From: Sphingobacterium sp.
GTDB taxonomy: Bacteria > Bacteroidota > Bacteroidia > Sphingobacteriales > Sphingobacteriaceae
Reading direction: 5' to 3'
DNA length: 5,338 nt
NCBI GenBank assembly: GCA_030146225.1
Contig: JASLCA010000128.1
Location: forward strand, 1 to 5,338
The notes beneath the pieces are model-generated. The model had not been told where the DNA came from and did not search any database. It worked only from the letters and a program-made list of their open reading frames with translations. A program made the position numbers and the translations under genes. This document shows positions 1 through 5,043 of the stretch, piece by piece. The number at the start of each line of letters is the position of its first letter. Position 1 is the first letter of the stretch.

Positions 1-61
1 TCTTCCCTTCCGCATCGAACAGGCTGGTCATTCCTACTTTTTTACCAATAATTCCTGACAT
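1..61 (-). CDS. rplC: 50S ribosomal protein L3, N-terminal part (runs off the left edge)
   Basis: The reverse strand from an ATG at 61 reads MSGIIGKKVGMTSLFDAEGK, the characteristic N-terminus of bacterial ribosomal protein L3 (G-K-K-x-G-M-T-x-x-F). L3 binds 23S rRNA early in large-subunit assembly and lies near the peptidyl-transferase centre. Only 20 codons of a protein normally about 205 residues long are visible. The start is fixed by the family match. No Shine-Dalgarno sequence precedes it; the leader is a TAATTAAT-type AT-rich run, common in Bacteroidota. In most bacteria rplC follows rpsJ and begins the L3-L4-L23-L2 series. Here a promoter lies directly upstream and no rpsJ is seen, so rplC appears to be first in its transcript. 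Identification is secure despite the short fragment. Confidence 0.94.
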   Translation of the reverse strand, partial: MSGIIGKKVGMTSLFDAEGK

Positions 62-89
62 GTTATATATTAATTAATTAAACGTCCTT

Positions 90-107
90 CGAAGCAGTAG
101 GGCTTCG
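90..107 (-). promoter_or_regulatory. Hairpin in the rplC leader
   Basis: Perfect 6-bp inverted repeat CGAAGC/GCTTCG around a 6-nt loop, about 30 nt before the rplC start and inside the predicted 5' UTR. No T-run follows, so it is not an intrinsic terminator. Autogenous control of r-protein operons through leader structures is well known (for example the L4-responsive S10 leader of Gammaproteobacteria), but no recognised leader motif is identified here. A regulatory role is a guess. Confidence 0.4.
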
Positions 108-139
108 CTCAAGACACACTATTCCCATTAAAGGGACTG

Positions 140-170
140 CAAAAGTACAAAGATTTTTATAACTATCAAA
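140..170 (-). promoter_or_regulatory. Bacteroidota-type promoter of rplC
   Basis: On the minus strand a TTTG (-33 box, 167-170) is followed by a 19-nt spacer and TACTTTTG (-7 box, 140-147), an exact match to the Bacteroidota housekeeping consensus TTTG...TAnnTTTG. Transcription would start near 133-135, giving a leader of about 70 nt before rplC. Just upstream lies T6A6-rich DNA (183-196), at the position expected for an UP-like element that would strengthen a ribosomal promoter. The match is seen directly; activity and the UP role are inferred. Confidence 0.8.
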
Positions 171-230
171 GAGTTAGCGCATTATTTTTTAAAAAACTTT
201 TATCGACAAGGGTTATCTTTTTAAACAAAT

Positions 231-254
231 CGAAAGTAAGCCTAAATTACTTCG
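231..254 (-). terminator. Weak candidate terminator of the GH88 operon
   Basis: About 60 bp after the GH88 stop codon, CGAAGTAA and TTACTTTCG can form an 8-bp stem with one bulged base and a 7-nt loop. On the minus strand it is followed by ATTTGTTT, a T-rich but interrupted tail. The stem is AT-rich, so termination would be inefficient. It is the only hairpin of this kind between the GH88 gene and the rplC promoter. The rest of 62-310 is AT-rich and shows no gene. Confidence 0.35.
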
Positions 255-310
255 AAAAAAAGCTACTTCTCGGTAAGGAAAAACAGCCTCTCTTTCTATT
301 AAATAAACAT

Positions 311-1570
311 TTATTGCTTTATAACCGCTTCTTGATCCAACATCCGTTGATAGCGTATCAGTGCCTCAACATAGTAGTAATCAGCATAAGTAAGGGGCAC
401 ATCGACCTCTGTTTTATGTGGAATTGAGCCCACACTATGCTGTAAGATATACCCACCGTTACTTCCATAAGCAGCCTTATAGGGCGCAGCTGACAAGGAT
501 AGCAGCATCTGTTCAGCCTTCGCTAAATAATAGCTAGCCTCCTGCTTTCCTGTATAAAGGCGCAGCTCCAACAAGGCAGAAGCCACAATCGCAGCCGTAG
601 AAGCATCCCTAAAATCTTTCTGCGCATAGTATTTACTAGCCGAGGTCAACTGATTTTGATCAAAATCCCAATAAGGCACCAGGTCCTGAGGTAGATTTGG
701 ATGATTTAAGTAAAACTTCGCAATCCCCTGCGCCTGCTTTAAGTAAGCCTTCTCCCCCGTCTCCCGATACAGCATGGTATAGCCATACAGCGCCCAAGCC
801 TGCCCTCTAGCCCAGGCCGATTCATCAAAGGCACCCTGCGCAGTCTTCTTGGCAAGCACCTCCCCATCAACAGGGTTATAGTCTACCACATGGTAGGAGC
901 TAAAATCCTTACGAAAATGATTTTTCAAGGTGCTGTTGGCATGAACCTTAGCAATCTCCGCAAACTGACTATCCCCAGTAAGCTTGGTAGCCTGAGTCAG
1001 AAACTCCAAGTTCATCATATTATCAATAATCACCGGATAAGTCCAAGGCTGCCCATCCCAGTTCTTTCCGCCATCCCAAGACCGTATAGTCTGCGTGCTT
1101 TCCTTAAACCGACTCGCCAAGGAAGCAGCCCCTGTGGCCAGTATTGGCACATAGCGCGCCGAATCCCCAGTCAAGCGCAAGGCATTCCCAAAACTACAGA
1201 ATAACATAAAGCCCAGATCGTGCGTCCCCTTATTGTCTTTCTCCTTTTGTAAATACTGGAGCTTACTTTGCGCAATAGCCAAGAGCGCTGGATCAGCCGT
1301 TGCCTCATAGAGGTAGAGGGCCGTGCCTGGATAAAAGCCCGAACACCACCAAGACGTACCCCAGTTGACATGCTTACCATCCTTAAAGCTGGTCGGAATA
1401 TCGGACTCCGCTATCTGCGATTCAAGAAACTTTAATTGCTTAGCAGCTGCTTGCAACTGCTCGCTTACAAACTGCTTTTCGAGCTTTAACTGAGGCTGCT
1501 GTGCACAGAGCGGATTCGTGATTAATCCACAAAGAAGCAGACTGCCAAATAGTTTTTTTATCGTTTTCAT
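311..1570 (-). CDS. Glycoside hydrolase family 88 protein, unsaturated glucuronyl hydrolase
   Basis: A 419-residue periplasmic enzyme predicted to remove the 4,5-unsaturated glucuronyl residue left on oligosaccharides by polysaccharide lyases, through hydration of the vinyl ether. Residues 1-23 form a Sec signal peptide (KK, hydrophobic LFGSLLLCGLI, cleavage after LCA before QQ). The cysteine at 22 lacks a lipobox small residue before it, so a lipoprotein is unlikely. GH88 hallmarks: the aromatic WGTSWWCSGFYPG block (70-82), HDLGF with Asp118, IIDNMMN with Asp183, WARGQAWALYG (253-263), RDAST (321-325) and the terminal TYADYYYVEAL. Asp118 and Asp183 match the catalytic pair of Bacillus UGL (Asp88, Asp149) in motif and nearly in spacing. 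Length is normal for secreted members. It follows the DUF2264 gene by 13 bp, hence the same operon. Substrate is unresolved: heparin/heparan, chondroitin, hyaluronan, ulvan or gellan products are possible. GH105 is a related alternative, but the motifs fit GH88 better. Confidence 0.9.
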   Translation of the reverse strand: MKTIKKLFGSLLLCGLITNPLCAQQPQLKLEKQFVSEQLQAAAKQLKFLESQIAESDIPTSFKDGKHVNWGTSWWCSGFYPGTALYLYEATADPALLAIAQSKLQYLQKEKDNKGTHDLGFMLFCSFGNALRLTGDSARYVPILATGAASLASRFKESTQTIRSWDGGKNWDGQPWTYPVIIDNMMNLEFLTQATKLTGDSQFAEIAKVHANSTLKNHFRKDFSSYHVVDYNPVDGEVLAKKTAQGAFDESAWARGQAWALYGYTMLYRETGEKAYLKQAQGIAKFYLNHPNLPQDLVPYWDFDQNQLTSASKYYAQKDFRDASTAAIVASALLELRLYTGKQEASYYLAKAEQMLLSLSAAPYKAAYGSNGGYILQHSVGSIPHKTEVDVPLTYADYYYVEALIRYQRMLDQEAVIKQ

Positions 1571-1583
1571 AAGAAGAATAACA

Positions 1584-2843
1584 TTAATAAGTTACATAAT
1601 AATCCTTAGGGAAAACCTCCCCAGCAAAAATCTTCTGGGAGGTCCACTTCTCCGCCTTGCAAGTCCAGAAGGCATCATCTGCGGGCAGCCCTAAAGGCAA
1701 GAATGAAAGGGAAGCTACGTACATAGAGCCCGCATTGGTATAATAGTCCGCCAAGTTTGACTGGGACTCGCCCACTACCCCCATGCTTAACCAGCCCGAG
1801 GCGCGGATCGTACCAGGCTTAAAAACATGCCGAAGAACCGCAGTCAGTCCCGCGCGCACCTGCCCCATACTCATATCAGCTGGCAAGCTATTGTCCAACA
1901 CCAGCGCGGCCAAAGGCTGAAAGGCTGCATTCCTATAGGTAGAGGATCTGCCTACAACCAGAAAATAACCTTCAGGGGAGATCATCCGCTCTAGATGATG
2001 CGCATAGCGCTGCATACGCTTGTAGGCACGCTCGTAAAGCTGAGCGTAGGCTGGGGCCACTGCAAGACAGGCCCTCAAAGACTCCACCTGCATGCAATGA
2101 ATCACATAGCCGTTATAATGATCAAAGCTAAAGCGCTCCCCATCACTGTACCAACCATCCCCAACATACCAATCTTGATCAAATTTTTGTACAGCATAAT
2201 CAATCCGCTCAAGTGCATATGCCGCACCAATGCTACATAAGAAGGCTTCGCACATAGCACCAAACAACAGCCAATTGCTTTCATTGGGCTTAATGCGGCG
2301 CAGCAACTTAAACTCTTCAATTACTTGCGCCTTTGTCAGTTCCGGCAGAGGCTCCCACAATGCTTGAGGCGCACGCATAAAGGCTTGTGCCAGATGTGCT
2401 GCATCCACCAAGGTCTGTGAAGAGGGCCCTCGCCAGGTAAAATAATCTGGAGAAGATGGATTTACCCCATGTTGTATGCCCAGCAAAGCTTGCTCCCGCA
2501 ACTGCTTGCGCAATTGCCCCTCCGCCGTATTATCATCTGGCAACGCCAGCCAAGGAGCCATGCCTGCCAAAAGACGTGCAAATGCTTCTAAGTAACCTAC
2601 AGCGGAATCTCTCGAGTCAAAGCTGGGGCTGACTTCCATCGGCATCTCCGCACGAAATCGCTGGACACTAATACGACTGAGGATAGGCGAGGCAATCTCC
2701 GACAAAAGGGATACCCAGTAGGCTCGATCTTTAGCTCCCGTATCAGCATAGCTGACCGCTGAGCCTGCCGCGCGCATAGTACTCGGAAGCATAGCCAGCA
2801 GCCCACCTGCTGAAAAAAGCTTGAACAAGGACCTTCTTTTCAT
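1584..2843 (-). CDS. DUF2264 family protein with Tat signal, probable GH154-type glucuronidase
   Basis: A 419-residue protein recognised as the DUF2264 family, which I recall being linked to CAZy family GH154 (exo-beta-glucuronidase); that link is from memory and is less certain than the family call. Residues 1-26 look like a twin-arginine signal: KRRSLFKLF, then the hydrophobic GGLLAML and a RAA-type cleavage site, implying export of a folded protein to the periplasm. Features consistent with an alpha/alpha-barrel hydrolase: NESNWLLF (187-194), WYVGDGWYSDGERFSFDHYNGYVIH split around Asp229, Asp234, Asp241 and His242 (225-249), GRS (298-300), DYYTNAGS (366-373) and the closing WTSQKIFAGE (400-409). 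Catalytic residues are not assigned. It is the first gene of the pair with GH88, supporting action on uronic-acid oligosaccharides. The start ATG at 2843 gives the complete Tat signal. Base composition is about 50-57% GC in sampled stretches, higher than the flanking genes. Confidence 0.82.
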   Translation of the reverse strand: MKRRSLFKLFSAGGLLAMLPSTMRAAGSAVSYADTGAKDRAYWVSLLSEIASPILSRISVQRFRAEMPMEVSPSFDSRDSAVGYLEAFARLLAGMAPWLALPDDNTAEGQLRKQLREQALLGIQHGVNPSSPDYFTWRGPSSQTLVDAAHLAQAFMRAPQALWEPLPELTKAQVIEEFKLLRRIKPNESNWLLFGAMCEAFLCSIGAAYALERIDYAVQKFDQDWYVGDGWYSDGERFSFDHYNGYVIHCMQVESLRACLAVAPAYAQLYERAYKRMQRYAHHLERMISPEGYFLVVGRSSTYRNAAFQPLAALVLDNSLPADMSMGQVRAGLTAVLRHVFKPGTIRASGWLSMGVVGESQSNLADYYTNAGSMYVASLSFLPLGLPADDAFWTCKAEKWTSQKIFAGEVFPKDYYVTY

Positions 2844-2857
2844 AATTTATAATTAGG

Positions 2858-2878
2858 ATTCCTTTTCAAGAAAGGAAT
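2858..2878 (-). promoter_or_regulatory. 8-bp inverted repeat in front of the DUF2264 gene
   Basis: Perfect inverted repeat ATTCCTTT - 5 nt - AAAGGAAT ending 14 bp before the start codon. It could be an operator for a dimeric regulator or a leader hairpin. It contains AAGGA, but about 16 nt from the ATG, which is too far for a normal ribosome binding site. No T-run follows, so it is not a terminator. Confidence 0.4.
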
Positions 2879-2931
2879 AAATTTTACAATTCAAGCAATT
2901 GCCGACTATTTCTTTTAGGCTAAAAATAAAT

Positions 2932-2961
2932 CAAACGATTGTATAACAACATCTTTACAAA
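2932..2961 (-). promoter_or_regulatory. Possible weak promoter of the DUF2264-GH88 operon
   Basis: On the minus strand TTTG (2958-2961), an 18-nt spacer and ATCGTTTG (2932-2939) resemble the Bacteroidota promoter. The first two bases of the -7 box are AT instead of TA and the spacer is one short. It would give a leader of about 80 nt containing the inverted repeat at 2858-2878. It is the best candidate in the gap, but the match is imperfect, as might suit a regulated operon. Confidence 0.3.
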
Positions 2962-2967
2962 CCAAAA

Positions 2968-3074
2968 GCGCAACCGTCCCTGATCCTTCCGTAAACTCCA
3001 GGATTGCATCCTGCCCAGGAAGTCTCCCTGCTTTGCGCCTTAACTTGGGGCTACACGCAGGGATTAGTTAAGGC
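2968..3074. other. GC-richer intergenic patch dense in inverted repeats, function unknown
   Basis: Bases 2971-3070 are about 54% GC, while the adjoining 2881-2960 are about 26%. Several perfect complementary segments occur: GCCTTAACT/AGTTAAGGC (3037-3045 with 3066-3074, 9 bp); TCCCTGC/GCAGGGA (3025-3031 with 3057-3063, 7 bp), interleaved with the first pair; CAGGAT-TGC-ATCCTG (2999-3013); and GCGCAA/TTGCGC (2968-2973 with 3033-3038). They cannot all form at once, suggesting alternative folds or a pseudoknot-like arrangement. No substantial reading frame was found, no promoter could be assigned, and no known RNA family was recognised. It may be a structured RNA, a long leader, or decayed foreign DNA. 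Confidence 0.35.
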
Positions 3075-3142
3075 ATATAAGGTGTCCATACCACAATATT
3101 CACGCCCCATATTTACCCCAATTTAAAACAATAACTACAGAT

Positions 3143-3252
3143 TTCAGCTATACGGACCTCCCAAAGCACGATAACGTTTTCAATTACCCAGGCAGCATCC
3201 TTAAACAAAAATAGCCTGCCCTTTGCTAAAGGCAGGCTATGGTATAGCTGAA
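3143..3252. repeat. 11-bp inverted repeat bracketing the terminator
   Basis: TTCAGCTATAC (3143-3153) and its exact complement GTATAGCTGAA (3242-3252) are 88 bp apart and enclose the terminator hairpin at 3211-3240. The right arm lies between the CoA-binding gene stop and its terminator. No target-site duplication is seen at the outer edges, so a mobile element is not supported. The repeat itself is certain; its meaning is unknown. Confidence 0.5.
3211..3240 (-). terminator. Intrinsic terminator of the CoA-binding protein gene
   Basis: Perfect 10-bp stem ATAGCCTGCC/GGCAGGCTAT with a 10-nt loop (inner TTT/AAA pairing possible), 20 bp beyond the stop codon. On the minus strand it runs straight into TTTTG TTT. 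On the plus strand no T-run follows, so it works in one direction only. Confidence 0.9.
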
Positions 3253-3260
3253 TCGTATGC

Positions 3261-3620
3261 TTAATATTGACCTGTATTCAACATCACCAATGTACAGGCT
3301 TCAACAGGCTCAATAGCCGCTTCTTCCAACAGCTGCTTAAGGGTTTCATTTTCTGTACCGGGATTAAAAATCACACGTTTTGGCTTTGTCTTAATAATAT
3401 AGTCATAATACACATCTTGATTTTTAGGCCCAACATAGAGCGTGATTGTATCTATATCCGTGTGAATTTCTTCAGCAGGCTCTATAGCTACCCCAGCGAC
3501 CTTGCCAACCTTACGTCCTACATTGACGATCTCATGGCCCTTTCTCACCAACTTATTTGCGACTAAATAAGAATACCGAGCTGTATTTGTACTGGCACCA
3601 AGTATAAGCGTTTTTTTCAT
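3261..3620 (-). CDS. CoA-binding domain protein (CoA_binding_2, YccU-like)
   Basis: A 119-residue cytoplasmic single-domain protein with a Rossmann-type fold, related to the CoA-binding N-terminal domain of succinyl-CoA synthetase alpha. Visible signatures: the N-terminal strand and glycine loop KKTLILGAST (2-11), TARYSY (13-18), VNVGRK (32-37), the FNPGTENE turn (85-92) and CTLVML near the end (109-114), all typical of COG1832. Length is usual for the family, with no signal peptide or membrane segment. Members are thought to bind CoA or related nucleotides, but no reaction is established. The upstream serine hydrolase ends 98 bp before with no T-tailed terminator between, so cotranscription is possible. 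No consensus promoter was found in that gap. The start ATG is followed by KK and preceded by an A/T-rich leader without a Shine-Dalgarno sequence. Confidence 0.88.
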   Translation of the reverse strand: MKKTLILGASTNTARYSYLVANKLVRKGHEIVNVGRKVGKVAGVAIEPAEEIHTDIDTITLYVGPKNQDVYYDYIIKTKPKRVIFNPGTENETLKQLLEEAAIEPVEACTLVMLNTGQY

Positions 3621-3718
3621 AAATAATTTGTTTTATATCGGTCATATGGAATATGCCCAGTCCCTAGGCAAGCCTAAAGAATGCCAGTGCACCAGAATAT
3701 TCCTTCCTATTATTACAT

Positions 3719-4906
3719 TTAATTCACAACAAAATCTCCATTCGCATTATAGGCATTTTGCCTTAATACTGGCATTTTCAAAATCTTATATAATTCATCT
3801 AGGTTTACTAGACTTCCGTTGGCCATATTTGACAACAATACAATGGTAATATCATTGGTCAGATCTCTGACATATAAATTGCGAAAACCGTGCCACCATC
3901 CCGTATGATAAACTATCTGCGCCTCTTTAGGGGAGAATGTACGCCAGCCATAGCCATAGCTAAAGAGGTTTCGCTTGGCATCCGAGCGTGGGACATAGGC
4001 CGAATCCAACAATGCTTTATTTAAGATGCGACCGTCTTTTATAGCAATATCCAGTAAAAACAAATCCTGCACAGTGGAGTAGATTCCCTTATCGCCCAAT
4101 GGTCCATCCAAGTAATTTTGTACGACAGATCTCCGCCATACCTTGTCATGGCCGATAACATTTGTTGGAATGGTCTCATAGATAACCTTAGACAATGCAG
4201 CGGTGTTTTTCATGCCTGCTGGATCGAAGATGGTTTCCTTCATATAAATCGCAAAATCCTTACCGCTTACCTTTTCGATAATGGCCGCCAACACCATATA
4301 GTTGGAGTTGTTGTAATGGAATCTACCATCAGGCGCGCCATAACGTCCTGGCTTATGCTCGGCAAGCAGCTTCATCACATCCATATTGCTCATGCCCTTT
4401 TTACGATCCTTCCAAACCCCTTCAGCGAAATACACATAATTAGGAAGACCTGAACGGTGGGTGAGCAGCATTTGAATGGTAACCCCAGGATATGGAAAAT
4501 CTGGAAAAAACTCATTTACGGTCTGGCTGAGTTGAAGTTTTTCGCCCTCTACAAGCTTTAAAACACCCAGTGCTGTCAAAGGCTTAGATACCGATGCCAA
4601 TTCAAATTTATCGGTAATCTGCAAGCTATCCTTCTTCAGGTAATTTGCCCAACCAAATGATTTTTGGTATATAATCTTTCCTTTTTTTGCAATCAACACA
4701 TTGCCATTGAAGGCAGCCTTTGTATGTAGCTTTTGCATAAATGCATCCAACTCCTGATCTCCGGTTGCTGGATTATAAGCTAGCGCTATACTATCTTTCT
4801 CGGCCTGTTTCTGAACAATTTCTTTTTGCTTGGCTTCTGGTGATGAACAGGAACCCAAACTTAATAATACACTAAAAACTAACGTGTTAACTATTTTTAC
4901 ACCCAC
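3719..4906 (-). CDS. Serine hydrolase of the beta-lactamase/DD-peptidase-like family, lipoprotein
   Basis: A 395-residue protein of the PF00144 (class C beta-lactamase-like) family. The N-terminus is a lipoprotein signal (hydrophobic LVFSVLLSLGSC, lipidated Cys20), followed by a charged linker to about residue 55, then the hydrolase domain. Catalytic motifs are all present: SVSK (105-108, nucleophile Ser105 and Lys108), YNN in HYNNSNY (Tyr198-Asn200) and HTG (334-336, the KTG-equivalent). Family blocks LLTHRSGLP (147-155) and GDKGIYST (271-278) also fit. Members include esterases, D-aminopeptidases, DD-carboxypeptidases and proteins of unknown substrate; the sequence does not show that it is a drug-inactivating beta-lactamase. 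The start is GTG: there is no in-frame ATG before the upstream stop at about 4940, and AAGGGAG sits 4 nt before it. The E2 gene upstream is separated by a strong terminator, so this gene needs its own promoter, which I could not identify. Confidence 0.9.
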   Translation of the reverse strand: MGVKIVNTLVFSVLLSLGSCSSPEAKQKEIVQKQAEKDSIALAYNPATGDQELDAFMQKLHTKAAFNGNVLIAKKGKIIYQKSFGWANYLKKDSLQITDKFELASVSKPLTALGVLKLVEGEKLQLSQTVNEFFPDFPYPGVTIQMLLTHRSGLPNYVYFAEGVWKDRKKGMSNMDVMKLLAEHKPGRYGAPDGRFHYNNSNYMVLAAIIEKVSGKDFAIYMKETIFDPAGMKNTAALSKVIYETIPTNVIGHDKVWRRSVVQNYLDGPLGDKGIYSTVQDLFLLDIAIKDGRILNKALLDSAYVPRSDAKRNLFSYGYGWRTFSPKEAQIVYHTGWWHGFRNLYVRDLTNDITIVLLSNMANGSLVNLDELYKILKMPVLRQNAYNANGDFVVN

Positions 4907-4910
4907 TATA

Positions 4911-4917
4911 CTCCCTT
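4911..4917 (-). promoter_or_regulatory. Shine-Dalgarno site supporting the GTG start of the serine hydrolase
   Basis: AAGGGAG on the minus strand, 4 nt before the GTG at 4906-4904. Most genes here lack such a site, so this one helps settle the non-ATG start. The rest of 4918-4991 is very AT-rich; no TAnnTTTG promoter box was found in it. Confidence 0.55.
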
Positions 4918-4991
4918 GTATTGTATTAAATGACTTAAATTACTTTTTTGATAATTACATAATAGTATTTATTAAAATAAATAACAACAAA

Positions 4992-5023
4992 AAAAACGGC
5001 TTAGTTTTCACTAAGCCGTTTTT
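4992..5023 (-). terminator. Strong intrinsic terminator after the E2 gene
   Basis: A 13-bp perfect stem (AAAAACGGCTTAG with CTAAGCCGTTTTT) and 6-nt loop, 20 bp past the E2 stop codon, with an uninterrupted run of eight T on the minus strand (4989-4996). The plus strand also ends in five T, so it could stop transcription from both sides, though no plus-strand gene precedes it. Confidence 0.92.
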
Positions 5024-5043
5024 CTATACTTATTTATAATAGC

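Noticed and set aside
890..1204. Plus-strand open frames inside the GH88, DUF2264, CoA-binding and serine hydrolase genes (for example 890-1204, 1995-2240, 3267-3566, 4118-4453)
   Set aside because: They lie opposite well-recognised genes, show no family features, and have no promoter or ribosome-binding signals.
3051..3110. A 19-codon minus-strand open frame running into the structured patch, as a possible leader peptide
   Set aside because: It is short enough to be chance, has no promoter or Shine-Dalgarno sequence, no run of one codon type, and ends more than 200 bp from the DUF2264 gene.
2968..3120. Known RNA classes in the structured patch (4.5S/SRP RNA, RNase P RNA, tmRNA, TPP, SAM or cobalamin riboswitch)
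   Set aside because: I looked for their conserved core sequences on both strands and found none.
3143..3252. Miniature transposable element bounded by the 11-bp inverted repeat
   Set aside because: The bases flanking the arms show no target-site duplication and no second copy is present in the window.
3719..4906. Calling the serine hydrolase an antibiotic-resistance beta-lactamase
   Set aside because: The SxxK, YxN and HTG motifs define a broad family of esterases and peptidases; nothing here singles out beta-lactam hydrolysis.
4918..4991. Bacteroidota promoter for the serine hydrolase (TTTG, 20 nt, TACTATTA)
   Set aside because: The -7 box matches only poorly in AT-rich DNA and the TTTG overlaps the terminator tail, so it is not distinguishable from chance.
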